From an uncultured Paracoccaceae bacterium (GTDB lineage: Bacteria > Pseudomonadota > Alphaproteobacteria > Rhodobacterales > Rhodobacteraceae), in the NCBI GenBank assembly GCA_947498645.1, contig CANMKS010000001.1, forward strand, positions 3,138,032 through 3,202,031: a stretch of DNA of 64,000 nt, read 5' to 3'. This document shows positions 46,401-57,176 of this stretch, piece after piece. Each line of letters starts with the position of its first letter. The first letter of the stretch is position 1. Below the pieces are notes generated by a model, which saw only the letters and a list, made by a program, of their open reading frames with translations, ran no database searches and was not told the origin of the DNA. Made by a program: the position numbers and the translations under genes.

Positions 46401-47566
46401 CGGTTGGCCCTGCGCAAGAAGATATCGCCGATCTCACCCTGTGGACGTGTGCGTGTGAATGCCAAAAGCAAACCCACGGCAATCCCGCTCGCAATCAGGG
46501 ACGACCCGCCATAGGAAACAAAAGGCAGCGTCATGCCCTTTGCAGGCAGCAGACGCACAGCAACACCCATATTGATCATGGCCTGCACGCCAAAAGCACA
46601 GACAAGCCCGGTGCCCGCTAGGCGAATGAAGATGTCACGCTCTTTCATCAGACGCAGCAAGGACCGCACAACAATCACCGTATAAAGGGCGATAATAACC
46701 AACACGCAGATCAGCCCGTATTCCTCGGCCGCCACAGCAATGATGAAATCCGTATGTGCATCAGGCAGCGACCATTTCACCTGCCCCTCACCCACACCAA
46801 CACCAAAAAACCCACCTTCGCGGATGGCGTTTGTCGCATAACCAAGCTGCGTATTGGGATCGAGGTCGGGGGAAAGAAAGCCATCAATCCGGCGGGCAAA
46901 ATGCTCTGAATTGGAATAGGCGACCGTGCCACCAAGAATGACAAATCCGGCCAGAATGATCAGCAGGGTCATCGGCGCCCCCGCGACGAAATACATCACA
47001 CCCCATGAAAACAGGATCAATGCGGCCTGCCCAAAGTCAGGTTGCATCGCCAGCATCAGCACAATGACCATCGTCAACACAAAGGAATATGTCTTGCCCG
47101 GCGGGCCACCAATCTGCTGGGACGCAGCCAGCAGCCATGCCGTCATAACAACAAAGCCCGGCTTCAAAAACTCTGAAGGTTGCACCGCCGCAAAGCCCAG
47201 CGAGTACCAGCGTGTCGCCCCTTTGCCAAAATCCGTACCCAGCACAGGCAACATGGCCAAGGCCGCAAAAGCACCCAGAAACCCCAACACGGCCAAACGG
47301 CGCACCATCGTAGGCGACATCATGGACACCACAAACATCACAATCATCGCAACACCGCCAAAGATCGCCTGACGTGTCACATAGTGAAACGGCTCCAGCC
47401 CGTTTTTGGCCGCCAAAGGCGGCGAGGACGCAAGACCCAGCAATAACCCGATCCCGAACAACAGCAGGATGCAGGACATTGTCCATTTATCAATTGTGCG
47501 CCACCATCGTGGCAAAACCGGGTCGCCGGATTGCACCGGGACCGTCCCATAGACCATTTCCGTCAT
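46397..47566 (-). CDS. ftsW: septal peptidoglycan glycosyltransferase FtsW
   Basis: 389 aa, SEDS family with about ten membrane helices. Family blocks: [23 protein letters not shown] near 113, [10 protein letters not shown] near 173, [18 protein letters not shown] near 268 and the C-terminal [13 protein letters not shown] near 340. Works with FtsI in septal wall synthesis. First gene on this strand after the inverted flavoprotein gene, with a 175-base divergent gap holding a dispersed repeat. Confidence 0.97.
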   Translation of the reverse strand: MTEMVYGTVPVQSGDPVLPRWWRTIDKWTMSCILLLFGIGLLLGLASSPPLAAKNGLEPFHYVTRQAIFGGVAMIVMFVVSMMSPTMVRRLAVLGFLGAFAALAMLPVLGTDFGKGATRWYSLGFAAVQPSEFLKPGFVVMTAWLLAASQQIGGPPGKTYSFVLTMVIVLMLAMQPDFGQAALILFSWGVMYFVAGAPMTLLIILAGFVILGGTVAYSNSEHFARRIDGFLSPDLDPNTQLGYATNAIREGGFFGVGVGEGQVKWSLPDAHTDFIIAVAAEEYGLICVLVIIALYTVIVVRSLLRLMKERDIFIRLAGTGLVCAFGVQAMINMGVAVRLLPAKGMTLPFVSYGGSSLIASGIAVGLLLAFTRTRPQGEIGDIFLRRANR

Positions 47567-47662
47567 GGATCACCGCTCACTCTGCCTGTCGCCCGTTTTC
47601 CGGGTCTGTGTGCAGCATAACGCTCTATGCGACACGATTCCACTGAAATCACGGGGCCGCTC

Positions 47663-47699
47663 ACTTTCTATGTCCAATCAAACTTCCGCCGGAGGCATC
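47663..47699 (-). repeat. 37-bp dispersed repeat, copy B (inverted)
   Basis: Reverse complement of 28633-28669 with no mismatch over 37 bp. It lies in the divergent gap between ftsW and the flavoprotein gene, reading towards ftsW, about 97 bases before its start. Confidence 0.85.
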
Positions 47700-47741
47700 G
47701 GACATTTGAAATCCCCCACCACATCCGCCATATGCGCTCCC

Positions 47742-48920
47742 ATGCAGATTGAAACCCTGATCATCGGGGCCGGCGCGGCTGGCATGATGTGCGCAGCACA
47801 TGCAGGGCCCGGCGTGCTGGTCATTGATCACGCAAAAGCACCGGGCGAAAAGATCCGCATTTCCGGCGGCGGCCGCTGCAATTTCACCAATCTGCACAGC
47901 AGCCCGCAGAATTTCATCAGCCGGAACCCGCATTTCTGCAAATCCGCGCTGAAGCGCTACACCCAATGGGATTTCATCGATCTGGTCGGGGCCTACGGGA
48001 TCGCTTGGCACGAAAAGACCCTGGGACAGCTTTTTTGCGATAACACTGCAAAAGACATCATCGCGATGCTGCGCGCAGAGATGGAGAACGCCGGGGCGCA
48101 ACTGTGGCTTCAAACCGCCGTCACGGCGATCTCGCGTGATGGTGCGGGGTTCACCGCGACGCTGATCCGCGATGGGCGCGAAACGCATGTGACCGCCCGG
48201 AACATTGTGGTCGCCTGTGGTGGCAAATCGATCCCCAAGATGGGTGCAACCGGGTTGGGTTATCAGATCGCCCATCAGTTTGACCTGCCCGTCATCACGC
48301 CGCGTCCGGGGCTCGTGCCGCTGACCTTTTCGGATGATCGGTTCAAACCCCTTGCAGGGGTCGCCGCACCGGCCCGTGTTTCGGCTGGCGGTGCGCATTT
48401 TGAAGAGGCGATCCTGTTCACCCATCGCGGCCTTTCAGGCCCCGCGATCCTGCAAGCCTCGTCCTATTGGCAGGAAGGCGAAAGTATTGAGGTGAATCTG
48501 ACACCGCAAGCGGGGCTGTTGGCCGCTCTGCAATCGGCCAGACAAAACGACGGGAAAAAGGCGCTCACGACAGTGTTGGGCCACGTCCTGCCCGCCCGGC
48601 TGGTTGACTACTTACAAGATGAACTGGGGCTGGCCGGCAATATCGCGGACCAAAGCGATGCACGCCTGACAGCACTCTGCGATGCGCTGGCCCATTGGCA
48701 ACTGACACCGGCAGGCACCGAAGGGTACAGAACGGCAGAGGTCACATTGGGCGGGGTTGATACCGATGCGCTGTCATCCAGAACAATGCAGGTCAAAGAG
48801 GTGCCCGGTCTTTATTTCATTGGCGAATGTGTTGATGTCACCGGCTGGCTGGGCGGCTATAACTTCCAATGGGCCTGGTCATCAGGCTGGGCCGCGGGGC
48901 AGGCCATTTCTGCGACGTAA
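47742..48920 (+). CDS. HI0933-like FAD/NAD(P)-dependent flavoprotein
   Basis: 392 aa from ATG 47742 (MQIETLIIGAGAAGMM); the frame stays open upstream into the 37-bp repeat, so a longer start is unlikely. FAD dinucleotide-binding motif GAGAAG near 8, KIRISGGGRCNFTN near 37, the HI0933 block GLVPLTFSD near 195, and the C-terminal FIGECVDVTGWLGGYNFQWA near 355. Family members are poorly characterised reductases. It is the only gene against the direction of the dcw cluster, placed between ftsW and murD, and its stop forms part of a palindrome shared with the murD stop. Confidence 0.9.
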   Translation: MQIETLIIGAGAAGMMCAAHAGPGVLVIDHAKAPGEKIRISGGGRCNFTNLHSSPQNFISRNPHFCKSALKRYTQWDFIDLVGAYGIAWHEKTLGQLFCDNTAKDIIAMLRAEMENAGAQLWLQTAVTAISRDGAGFTATLIRDGRETHVTARNIVVACGGKSIPKMGATGLGYQIAHQFDLPVITPRPGLVPLTFSDDRFKPLAGVAAPARVSAGGAHFEEAILFTHRGLSGPAILQASSYWQEGESIEVNLTPQAGLLAALQSARQNDGKKALTTVLGHVLPARLVDYLQDELGLAGNIADQSDARLTALCDALAHWQLTPAGTEGYRTAEVTLGGVDTDALSSRTMQVKEVPGLYFIGECVDVTGWLGGYNFQWAWSSGWAAGQAISAT

Positions 48921-48941
48921 GGTGGATCTTGATCCACCTTA
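48918..48941. terminator. palindrome spanning both convergent stop codons
   Basis: TAAGGTGGATC-TT-GATCCACCTTA, 11-bp perfect arms. The left TAA is the stop of the flavoprotein gene and the right TTA is the complement of the murD stop. It is a likely two-way RNA 3' end or transcription roadblock, although no T-run follows on either side. Confidence 0.6.
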
Positions 48942-50333
48942 CAGTTTGCGCACCTGCGCCACGAAGTCCTCACCACGTTTTTCAAAACTGTCATACTGGT
49001 CAAAGGACGCCGCCGCCGGGGCAAGCAGGACGACTTCACCCTCCTGCGCATCCTTTGCCGCCTTGGCCACGGCCACATCCATCGTGCCGCAAACCTCTGC
49101 GTCAGCGCCTGTCAACTGACGCGCAAAATCAGCGGCCTCGCGCCCGATCACATAGGCTTTCACAACATGCCCCAGATGCGGCAACAGCCCATCCAGCCCG
49201 CCTTCCTTTTGCAAGCCACCGCAAATCCAGCGGACTTTCGGATAGGCCTGCAAGGCCTTGGCCGCACTATCAATATTGGTGGCCTTGCTGTCGTTGACGA
49301 AGGCGATCCCGTTCTTTTCGGCCACCACCTGACTGCGGTGCGGCAGGCCTGGATAGCTGTGCAGCGCCTGCGCGATGCCCTTGGGGCCCAGCCCCAGACT
49401 GCGGCAGGCCGCATAGGCCGCACAGGCATTTTGATGATTATGCGCGCCGGGCAACCCGGCCACGGCGCGCAGATCAACAGAGGCCACCTGCCGCCCCTTG
49501 CGATGCTCTGACAAAAACCCCTTGCGCGCAAAGACAGCCCATCCGTCCCCGGTCAGCTTTTGCCCGGACGATACGCGGATAATCCGGTCATCCCCCGCCC
49601 CTTCGATCATTTGGTTGGCGATATAGCGCCCTTCGGCCTCATCCACACCAATCACAGCGCGGTCCGGCCCGCCTTCGGCAAACAGCCTGCGCTTGGCCGC
49701 GAAATACCCCCCCAGCCCCGCGTGTCGGTCCAGATGATCGGGGCTGAGATTGGTAAACACGGCCACATCCGGCGTCAGGCTGCGGGCAAGGTCGGTCTGA
49801 TAGGATGACAGTTCCAGCACCACGACTTCGCCGTCATGGGCAGGTTCAATGTCCAGAACACCACGCCCGATGTTCCCCGCCAATTGCGCAGGTCGTCCGT
49901 TTTCGACCAGAATATGGTGGATAAGCGCGGCAGTCGTCGATTTGCCGTTGGAGCCGGTCACAGCAATGACCCTTGGGGTCGTGTCGAAATTGTCCCAGTC
50001 CGGGGTCGCAAAAGACCGAAAGAAAAGCCCGATATCATTGTCCACAGGCACCTGCGCATCCCAGGCCGCTGCAATCACCGGGTGCGGTACGGGATAAAGA
50101 TGCGGAATACCGGGGCTGACGATAAGCGCCGCAACCCCGTCAAATGCGCCCGCCTTCGTCAGATCGCGCACATCCAGCCCGGCCTCATCTGCGGTTTCGC
50201 GTGCCGGGGCGCTGTCATCCCAGACCACTGCCGTCGCACCACCGGCCTGCAAGGCCGCCGCCGCAGCGCGCCCTGTCCGCCCAAGCCCAAGAACGGCAAC
50301 GGTTTGCCCTGCGTAGCCCTGCACTGGAATCAT
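48939..50333 (-). CDS. murD: UDP-N-acetylmuramoylalanine--D-glutamate ligase
   Basis: 464 aa. Adds D-Glu to UDP-MurNAc-L-Ala. [14 protein letters not shown] near 13, ATP loop [14 protein letters not shown] near 122, [16 protein letters not shown] near 195, [15 protein letters not shown] near 345 and the late [19 protein letters not shown] near 435, a MurD-specific tail. Last base triplets share a palindrome with the convergent gene. Confidence 0.97.
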   Translation of the reverse strand: MIPVQGYAGQTVAVLGLGRTGRAAAAALQAGGATAVVWDDSAPARETADEAGLDVRDLTKAGAFDGVAALIVSPGIPHLYPVPHPVIAAAWDAQVPVDNDIGLFFRSFATPDWDNFDTTPRVIAVTGSNGKSTTAALIHHILVENGRPAQLAGNIGRGVLDIEPAHDGEVVVLELSSYQTDLARSLTPDVAVFTNLSPDHLDRHAGLGGYFAAKRRLFAEGGPDRAVIGVDEAEGRYIANQMIEGAGDDRIIRVSSGQKLTGDGWAVFARKGFLSEHRKGRQVASVDLRAVAGLPGAHNHQNACAAYAACRSLGLGPKGIAQALHSYPGLPHRSQVVAEKNGIAFVNDSKATNIDSAAKALQAYPKVRWICGGLQKEGGLDGLLPHLGHVVKAYVIGREAADFARQLTGADAEVCGTMDVAVAKAAKDAQEGEVVLLAPAAASFDQYDSFEKRGEDFVAQVRKL

Positions 50334-50422
50334 CGTTTTACCTTCACGCTGCTCAGCTGCCTCAAAGGGTCATTCCACTAGGTGACATGTTCAGGACCGG
50401 TCATGCAACCGCATTAGCGCAG

Positions 50423-50941
50423 CTACCTGATATGCAAGGCGCGTTTCATATCTGTGATCGCATCAACCTGTGCCGGGCTCAACTCACCCTCGACCAGTGA
50501 GGTCAGCATGGTCTGAAGCTTTTCCCAGGACGCATCCCCGTCAATCTTGAACAGCCGGCGCGCCAAACGCGTGACCGCCGCATCCGGCGATTGGCATTGA
50601 CCAACCAGCCATCGGCCCAGAACTTCCATCTCTTCGGCCTCATCCGCACCGCAGCGCAGCTCGGTGCGCAGCAGGACGGACAACCGTTTGCGCTGATCCA
50701 ATGTGGGCAGTGCGTCCAACTCAATAAATGCCTGCGCGAGGGCACAAACCGCAATCCGGGCGTCATCGACGCCTTCCACGGGATGGGCATTGTGTTGGCG
50801 ACGAAACGCCAGCCTGCGGGGCGCATTTCGTGCGGTCGTGATCGCATCCTGTGCAATATTCACCGCGTCACCGGGGTTCTGGCGCGCCCACCAATACAGC
50901 GCACCACCAAGTGTCGTCAGGATCAAAATGATAAATCCCAT
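50423..50941 (-). CDS. membrane-anchored protein between mraY and murD, unknown
   Basis: 172 aa. N-terminal membrane segment (residues 2-19, GFIILILTTLGGALYWW), a basic stretch (RRLAFRRQHNAHPVEGV), then a helical domain (about 55-170) with the feel of a TerB/DnaJ-adjacent fold (PTLDQRKRLSVLLRTELRC, SPDAAVTRLARRLFKI). I do not assign a family. It is in line with the cluster, 70 bases after mraY and 89 before murD. Confidence 0.7.
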   Translation of the reverse strand: MGFIILILTTLGGALYWWARQNPGDAVNIAQDAITTARNAPRRLAFRRQHNAHPVEGVDDARIAVCALAQAFIELDALPTLDQRKRLSVLLRTELRCGADEAEEMEVLGRWLVGQCQSPDAAVTRLARRLFKIDGDASWEKLQTMLTSLVEGELSPAQVDAITDMKRALHIR

Positions 50942-51011
50942 TATTCAACCTCTTGCTGTGTCCAAGCGAGGGTGCCGCGTAAACGTGGCAGCAATATGAA
51001 AGGCCCCGACC

Positions 51012-52094
51012 CTAGCGCACCTTCAGCGTCGCTAGGCCGATCATCGCCAGAATAAGCGAAATGATCCAGAAACGGATCACGATCTGCGGCTCTGCCCAGC
51101 CCTTTTTCTCATAGTGATGGTGGATCGGCGCCATCAGGAAAACCCGTTTGCCGGTCCGTTTGAAGTAAAGCACCTGAATAATGACCGATAGTGCCTCGAC
51201 CACGAAAAGCCCGCCAACAATCGCCAGCACAATCTCGTGCTTGGTGGCCACCGCAATTGCACCCAGCGCACCGCCAAGGGCCAGCGATCCGGTATCGCCC
51301 ATGAACACCGCAGCGGGTGGCGCATTGTACCACAAGAACCCCAGACCGCCGCCGATCAGACCCATCGTAAAGATCAGGATTTCACCGGTTTGCGGGACGT
51401 AATGCACGTCCAGATATTGGGTAAAGTCGGTTCGGCCGACGGCATAGGCAATCACACCAAATGTACCGGCGGCAATCATCACCGGCATGATCGCCAAACC
51501 GTCCAGCCCATCAGTGAGGTTCACCGCATTCGCCGCCCCCACAATCACGATAATCGCGAAAGGAATGAACAGAATGCCAAGGTTAATCAGCGTGTCCTTG
51601 AAGATCGGCAGCGCCAGTTGGTTGGTCAAATCATCGGGGTGATAGACCGCCGCCCAATAGCCTGCGATGCCTGCGATCAGAATGCCCAGCAGAATACGCA
51701 CCTTGCCCGACACGCCAGCAGTGTTTTGTTTGGATACCTTTGAATAATCATCGGCAAAGCCGATCGCCGCAAAGGACAGTGTTACAAAAAGAACCATCCA
51801 GACAAAGGGGTTGTCCAGCCGCGCCCATAACAGCGTCGAAAAGGTCAATGCACCCACAATCAGCAAGCCACCCATCGTGGGCGTGCCCTGTTTGGCGAAA
51901 TGTCCTTCGGGGCCGTCGTCGCGAATGGGTTGGCCCTTGCCTTGCTTGCGCCGCAGCACGTTGATCAGCGGCGGCCCAAAGATGAACCCAAACAGCAATG
52001 CCGTCATAAAGGCCCCGCCCGCCCGAAAGGTGATGTAGCGAAACAGGTTATAGAAATCGCCACCATCAGAGAGAGCCGTGAGCCAATAAAGCAT
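51012..52094 (-). CDS. mraY: phospho-N-acetylmuramoyl-pentapeptide transferase
   Basis: 360 aa from ATG 52094 ([13 protein letters not shown]), with AAGGA six bases upstream; the usual length. Ten membrane helices; makes lipid I on the inner membrane. Active-site blocks: [13 protein letters not shown] near 66 ([11 protein letters not shown]), [10 protein letters not shown] near 112, [12 protein letters not shown] near 192, [15 protein letters not shown] near 265 and the HHHYEKKGW loop near 325. Confidence 0.97.
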   Translation of the reverse strand: MLYWLTALSDGGDFYNLFRYITFRAGGAFMTALLFGFIFGPPLINVLRRKQGKGQPIRDDGPEGHFAKQGTPTMGGLLIVGALTFSTLLWARLDNPFVWMVLFVTLSFAAIGFADDYSKVSKQNTAGVSGKVRILLGILIAGIAGYWAAVYHPDDLTNQLALPIFKDTLINLGILFIPFAIIVIVGAANAVNLTDGLDGLAIMPVMIAAGTFGVIAYAVGRTDFTQYLDVHYVPQTGEILIFTMGLIGGGLGFLWYNAPPAAVFMGDTGSLALGGALGAIAVATKHEIVLAIVGGLFVVEALSVIIQVLYFKRTGKRVFLMAPIHHHYEKKGWAEPQIVIRFWIISLILAMIGLATLKVR

Positions 52095-52104
52095 TGCGTG
52101 TCCT

Positions 52105-53538
52105 TTAGTCTTCTTGGGGGCGCCGATGCCCCAGTTTGCGAATGGCGTCAACAATCAGGCTGACTTTGCTGCCCTTGGACCCTTTGACCAGCACAACATC
52201 GCCTGCATCAACCAGCCGTGCGGTTTCGGGGATCAGGTCTTTGGCCGTCTCGGCCCAGTGTCCGCGCTGTTCTTCGGGCAGCGCCTGCCAAAGGTGATGC
52301 ATCAACCGCCCTGCACAATGCACCAGATCAAGCGTTTGCAGGTCTGCATTCGCGGCCATGTCGCGGTGCATCTGCACCTCGTCGGGCCCCAATTCAAGCA
52401 TATCCCCAAGGATCGCGATCCGGCGACCTTTGACGATGCGCCCCACGTTATCGGTAGGTTGTGAAGCCGCAAGAACCTCAAGCGAGGCCACAAGAGATGT
52501 CGGATTGGCATTGAATGCATCATCCAGCAGCTCAAGGCTTTCGCCATCATTGGCCATATCGGTCACAATAACCTCGCGCGTCCCGCGCCCCGCTGGCGGC
52601 ACCCATGTGGCAATATCGAGCGAGGCCGCAACCGGGTCCGCACCAAGCGCATCCACCACGGCCAGAACCCCCAAGGCGTTCATCGCGAAATGCCGCCCCG
52701 GCACAGAGAGCTTGAAGAGGTAATCGTCGCCGGCATGGTGGGCATTGATGATCGTCACATCACCGCTTAGCCGCACATTTTGCAGCGTCCAATCGGTCGC
52801 ATTTTCGCCAAAGAACACTTTGGCCACGCCAAGACCCTTGGCGTGATCCCCCAGCACCGCTGTTGTCTCAATATCGCTATTGAGGACCGCCACGCCGCCC
52901 GGCTCCAGCCCATCCATGATGCTGGCCTTTTCCACGGCAATGCCGGCCAGATTGTCAAACGACGCCAGATGCGCCGCGGCTACCGTGGTGATCATCGCCA
53001 CATGCGGGCGTGCCATTTGGGACAGCGGTGTGATTTCACCGGGGTTGCTCATCCCGATTTCGATCACGGCGTAATCGGTGTCCGCAGGCATCCGGGCGAG
53101 CGTCAGCGGCACGCCCCAATGGTTGTTGTAAGAGGCTTCGGCGGCATGGCATTTGCCCTGTCTGGACAAAACCGCACGCAGCATTTCTTTGGTCGAGGTC
53201 TTGCCAACTGACCCGGTGATCGCGGCAATCCTTGCGCCAGTTCGCGCGCGCGCCGCGCGCCCCAGCGCTTCTAACCCCTTTAATACATCGGGGACTAACA
53301 GCAGCGGCGCATCCTCTGCGACACCCGCGGGCCGGTGCGTGACAAGCGCTGCCGCAGCACCTTTATCAAGGGCCTGCGCCACGAACTCATGGCCGTCACG
53401 GATATCTTTCAGGGCAACAAAAAGATCGCCGGGCGCAAGCGTCCGCGTATCAATCGACACCCCTGTTGCCTGCCAATCACCGCTGGTTTGACCACCCGTC
53501 GCAGCAGCGGCATCGGTCGAGGTCCAAAGCACGGTCAT
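52105..53538 (-). CDS. murF: UDP-MurNAc-tripeptide--D-alanyl-D-alanine ligase
   Basis: 477 aa. Adds D-Ala-D-Ala, the product of Ddl, to the UDP-MurNAc-tripeptide. Start overlaps the murE stop by four bases. N-terminal [18 protein letters not shown] near 27, ATP loop [14 protein letters not shown] near 110, [13 protein letters not shown] near 140, [18 protein letters not shown] near 336 and [10 protein letters not shown] near 450. Confidence 0.97.
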   Translation of the reverse strand: MTVLWTSTDAAAATGGQTSGDWQATGVSIDTRTLAPGDLFVALKDIRDGHEFVAQALDKGAAAALVTHRPAGVAEDAPLLLVPDVLKGLEALGRAARARTGARIAAITGSVGKTSTKEMLRAVLSRQGKCHAAEASYNNHWGVPLTLARMPADTDYAVIEIGMSNPGEITPLSQMARPHVAMITTVAAAHLASFDNLAGIAVEKASIMDGLEPGGVAVLNSDIETTAVLGDHAKGLGVAKVFFGENATDWTLQNVRLSGDVTIINAHHAGDDYLFKLSVPGRHFAMNALGVLAVVDALGADPVAASLDIATWVPPAGRGTREVIVTDMANDGESLELLDDAFNANPTSLVASLEVLAASQPTDNVGRIVKGRRIAILGDMLELGPDEVQMHRDMAANADLQTLDLVHCAGRLMHHLWQALPEEQRGHWAETAKDLIPETARLVDAGDVVLVKGSKGSKVSLIVDAIRKLGHRRPQED

Positions 53539-55022
53539 ATCCGGCCCTCAAGGGCCGCAACAGCGACACTGGCCTGTTCCACATCATCAAAGGGCAGCAC
53601 GGCATCGCCCACAACCTGTCCCGTTTCGTGCCCCTTGCCTGCAATCAACAAGGCATCACCCGCGCCCAGCAGGTCAATCCCCCGCAGGATCGCCTCGGCA
53701 CGATCGCCGAACTCGGAAATACTGTCAGTGCCGCCCGCCGCGACCGCGCCCGCTAAAACAGCCGCGCGGATGCTGGCCGGGTCTTCCGAGCGCGGATTAT
53801 CATCCGTAACAATCACGATATCGGCGTTCTGCGCCGCAGCAGCCCCCATCAAGGGCCGCTTGGCTGTATCTCTGTCGCCGCCTGCGCCAACAATCACAAC
53901 AATCCGGCCCATCACATGCGGGCGCATGGCTTTCAGGGCGGTCTCGACCGCGTCGGGTGTATGGGCGTAGTCCACGAACACGGCCGCACCGCTTTCGCGC
54001 GTGGCGGCCAGTTCCATGCGCCCGCGCACGGTGCTCAGGTGTGATAGCGCGTCAAAGACATCGGCGGGGTCAGCGCCAGCCGCGATCACCAATCCGGCCG
54101 CGAGCAGCACATTCTCGGCCTGAAAGCCGCCAATCAGACCAAGCCGGGTTTGCCGTGCCTTGCCCTGCCATTCAAAGAGCAGATCCTGCCCGGTCGCATC
54201 AAACCGCTGCCCGGTCAGCCGCAGCCGCGCATCAGGGTGGCGGCCCACGCCAATGATCTCTTGCCCGCGTTCGGCGCAAATGACCGCAACCTCGGGCCCT
54301 TTGGGATCATCCAGATTGATCACCGCAACACCGTCGTCAGACAGAACGCGGGTGAACAGCCCCATTTTGGCATCGAAATAGGCCTCAAAGGTTTCGTGGT
54401 AATCAAGGTGGTCCTGCGTGAAATTCGAAAACCCCGCAGCGGCCAGCAACACACCATCCAACCGCCGCTGATCAAGGCCGTGGGACGAGGCCTCCATCGC
54501 GACATGGGTGATCCCCTCTTGCGCGGCTTGGGCCATGACCCTGTGCAAGGTAATCGGTTCTGGTGTTGTATGTTTGAGCGGGTGGGTCCATGCCCCCTCA
54601 ACCCCAGTGGTGCCGAGGTTGACGCCTGCGATCTGCAGTTCTTCCCAGATTTGCTGGCAAAAGGTCGACACGGAGGTTTTTCCGTTGGTTCCGGTGACCG
54701 CAACAACCGTGCCCGGATGCGCCCCAAACCAAAGAGATGCGGTCTGTGCCAGGGCCTGCCGTGGATCCTGCGCCACAACCAGGGCGACATCGCTGTCTGC
54801 AAGCTTATCCGCAGCGATCCGTGCGCCTTCACTGTCTGTCAGGATAGCTCCGGCCTGCATGCGCAGGGCGTATTGGATGAATTCGGCGCCGTGGACCCGC
54901 GCCCCCGGCAAGGCCGCGAAAAGGAACCCCGGCTTGACCTCGCGGCTGTCGACAGCCAGCCCGGTGATCTGCGCCTCACGTCCGCCTTGCGCCCTCAGCC
55001 CCAGTTCCGCCAGTGATTTCAT
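53535..55022 (-). CDS. murE: UDP-MurNAc-L-Ala-D-Glu:meso-diaminopimelate ligase
   Basis: 495 aa. Adds the third residue of the stem peptide. The DNPR motif (TDDNPRSEDP near 405) marks a meso-diaminopimelate ligase, so this organism has DAP-type peptidoglycan. VDSREVKPGFLFAALPG near 25, ATP loop VTGTNGKTSVSTF near 110, EASSHGLDQRRLDGV near 178, FVDYAHTPDAVETAL near 350. Gap of 13 bases after ftsI. Confidence 0.97.
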   Translation of the reverse strand: MKSLAELGLRAQGGREAQITGLAVDSREVKPGFLFAALPGARVHGAEFIQYALRMQAGAILTDSEGARIAADKLADSDVALVVAQDPRQALAQTASLWFGAHPGTVVAVTGTNGKTSVSTFCQQIWEELQIAGVNLGTTGVEGAWTHPLKHTTPEPITLHRVMAQAAQEGITHVAMEASSHGLDQRRLDGVLLAAAGFSNFTQDHLDYHETFEAYFDAKMGLFTRVLSDDGVAVINLDDPKGPEVAVICAERGQEIIGVGRHPDARLRLTGQRFDATGQDLLFEWQGKARQTRLGLIGGFQAENVLLAAGLVIAAGADPADVFDALSHLSTVRGRMELAATRESGAAVFVDYAHTPDAVETALKAMRPHVMGRIVVIVGAGGDRDTAKRPLMGAAAAQNADIVIVTDDNPRSEDPASIRAAVLAGAVAAGGTDSISEFGDRAEAILRGIDLLGAGDALLIAGKGHETGQVVGDAVLPFDDVEQASVAVAALEGRI

Positions 55023-55035
55023 TGCCCGCCCTCGC

Positions 55036-56820
55036 CTAGTTTGAGGTGAGTGTTACACCGACCTGCTGAGGCCTGTCCACTTGTGGTCTGACCCCCAAAA
55101 GAGGGGCGACGCGACGGATCATCTCGGCCGCGATCGGCACGGCCGTCCAACCTGCCGTGCGGCGCGGCTCGGCGCCTGAATTCTCGGAAGGTTCGTCAAG
55201 TGTGACGATCAGGACATATTGCGGATCATTGGCCGGAAAGACCGAAGCAAAGGTCGCGATAACCTTGTCATCATAGTATCCGCCACCCTGCGTGCGCGGC
55301 TTATCCGCTGTTCCGGTTTTCCCGCCAACAGCATAGCCCGGCACATCACCAAAGGACGCGGTCCCTCGAGTGACCACCTGACGCAGCATGTCGCGGGCGC
55401 GGGCGCTGACGGCCTCGCTGACAACACGCGGGCCAACATCCACGTCCGTTTGACGCAGCAAGGTCGGCTCAACCCGCGTGCCGCCGTTCAGCAAGGATGC
55501 GTAGCCCGCTGCCAGATGTACCGGCGAAGAGGATAAGCCATGGCCGTATGATATCGTCATGGTGGAAATCTCGGACCAGTTTGGGGGCAATAGCGGACGC
55601 CCCGTTGGGGCCTCGGCCATCTCCAACCCTGTGGGGGCCAAGAAACCAAGTGAGCCGAGGAATTCCTTTTGCCGTTCTGCACCGATCTGCATCGCAATTC
55701 GCGCTGTGCCGATGTTCGATGATTCCACGATCACATCCGTGGTGCTCAATTCTGGCCCATAGTCATGGAAATCACGAATGCGGAAACGGCCCCATGTCAG
55801 CGGGCCCTGGGTGTCGATCATCGTATTGGGGTTGACCAAGCCAAGTTCCATGGCCTGTGCCACAGCAAAAATCTTGAAAACCGAGCCCAGCTCATAAACG
55901 CCCTGCACAGCACGGTTAAACAAGGGGCTGTCCGATTGATCACCCGAGGTCAGGACCTGAGGGCGGTTGTTCGGATCGAAATCAGGCAAAGAGACCATCG
56001 AGATGATCTCGCCAGTATGAATATCCATCAGAACGGACGCCGCACCCTTGGCATTCATGATCGACATGCCACCCGCCAGCACCTGTTCGGCCGCGGCCTG
56101 CACGGTCAGATCAAGGGACAGCGCCAGCGGCGCGCCTTCGTTGGCCGGATCACGCAGGAAACCGTCAAATTGACGTTCAACCCCGGCCACGCCGATCACC
56201 TCTGCAGAGGCGACACCTTCGCGGCCATAGCTGGCACCACCCAGAATATGCGCGGCAATCGGGCCATTGGGATACAGGCGCATTTCGCGCGGGCCAAACA
56301 GCAAACCGGGAGAGCCGATATCATGTACCGCTTGCATCTGTTCGGGGCTGATCTGGCGGCGAATCCAAAGGAACCGACGGTCACCTGTAAAATCAGTGAG
56401 CAGCTCTTCCTCATCCAGTTCGGGGAAAATCTGAACCAACCCCTTGGCGGCCTGCACCGGGTCAATCATATCCTGCGGATGGGCATAAAGCGAATGGGTG
56501 GCAAGGTTCGTGGCCAGAATGCGTCCGTTTCTGTCAACGATATCAGAGCGTTGCCCAATGATGGGATTGCCCACAGCAGAGGCGCGCGGCTCTTCTGGAA
56601 TGGCTGAGGCCAGTGTCGCCATTCGCATCCCGATCACGCCAAATGCGCAAAAGAACGCAAGGCCCAGCACCAGCAGGCGGCCTTCGGCGCGTTGGCGTTG
56701 CTTGTCGGCCATCGCCTCATGGCGGCGGGCCCGGTTTTCGGCCTCGATGGCGTCAGGATCCTCGCCCTTCGCGCGGGCCTTCAGAACGCGGGCCAAGGGG
56801 CGGAGCGGTGTGCGGATCAT
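55036..56820 (-). CDS. ftsI: septal transpeptidase FtsI (PBP3)
   Basis: 594 aa. Basic cytoplasmic tail (residues 1-47), one membrane anchor (about 48-70, RLLVLGLAFFCAFGVIGM), pedestal domain, then the transpeptidase. Catalytic motifs: SVFK (in YELGSVFKIFA near 306), SSN (VESSNIGTARI near 363) and KTGT (VGGKTGTADK near 500). Crosslinks septal peptidoglycan with FtsW. Starts four bases inside ftsL. Confidence 0.96.
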   Translation of the reverse strand: MIRTPLRPLARVLKARAKGEDPDAIEAENRARRHEAMADKQRQRAEGRLLVLGLAFFCAFGVIGMRMATLASAIPEEPRASAVGNPIIGQRSDIVDRNGRILATNLATHSLYAHPQDMIDPVQAAKGLVQIFPELDEEELLTDFTGDRRFLWIRRQISPEQMQAVHDIGSPGLLFGPREMRLYPNGPIAAHILGGASYGREGVASAEVIGVAGVERQFDGFLRDPANEGAPLALSLDLTVQAAAEQVLAGGMSIMNAKGAASVLMDIHTGEIISMVSLPDFDPNNRPQVLTSGDQSDSPLFNRAVQGVYELGSVFKIFAVAQAMELGLVNPNTMIDTQGPLTWGRFRIRDFHDYGPELSTTDVIVESSNIGTARIAMQIGAERQKEFLGSLGFLAPTGLEMAEAPTGRPLLPPNWSEISTMTISYGHGLSSSPVHLAAGYASLLNGGTRVEPTLLRQTDVDVGPRVVSEAVSARARDMLRQVVTRGTASFGDVPGYAVGGKTGTADKPRTQGGGYYDDKVIATFASVFPANDPQYVLIVTLDEPSENSGAEPRRTAGWTAVPIAAEMIRRVAPLLGVRPQVDRPQQVGVTLTSN

Positions 56821-57176
56821 AGGTCATTCTCCAACGCGCCCATGGCGTCAGAGGACAGCTCAATCGGGTTGGTGATTGGCAGGATTGGCGGGGCGGGATA
56901 GATCACCTGATCAACCGCGCCAAATGCATCTGGCATCAGCGGCAACAGGCCAAGGCGGTCAAAGTTCAGGTCAGCAAGATCAGCCAGACGGTCAGGCCGG
57001 TTCAGATAGGCCCACTCGGCGCGCAACATGCCCAGACGTTCATGCGCCCGCCCGATATCCTGATGCAGATCACGCACCTCGGCGATGGCACCTTGGGTCT
57101 TGTAGTTTTCCTGATAGGCCCAAAACGCCAGCCCCATGACCGACAGAGCGGCCAAAACATAAAACAAACCACGCAT
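56817..57176 (-). CDS. ftsL: cell division protein FtsL
   Basis: 119 aa. One membrane segment at the N-terminus (about 3-19, GLFYVLAALSVMGLAFWAY), followed by a short periplasmic coiled coil (about 25-65, QGAIAEVRDLHQDIGRAHER). Partner of FtsQ and FtsB. Directly follows rsmH with no gap and overlaps ftsI by four bases. Confidence 0.92.
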   Translation of the reverse strand: MRGLFYVLAALSVMGLAFWAYQENYKTQGAIAEVRDLHQDIGRAHERLGMLRAEWAYLNRPDRLADLADLNFDRLGLLPLMPDAFGAVDQVIYPAPPILPITNPIELSSDAMGALENDL

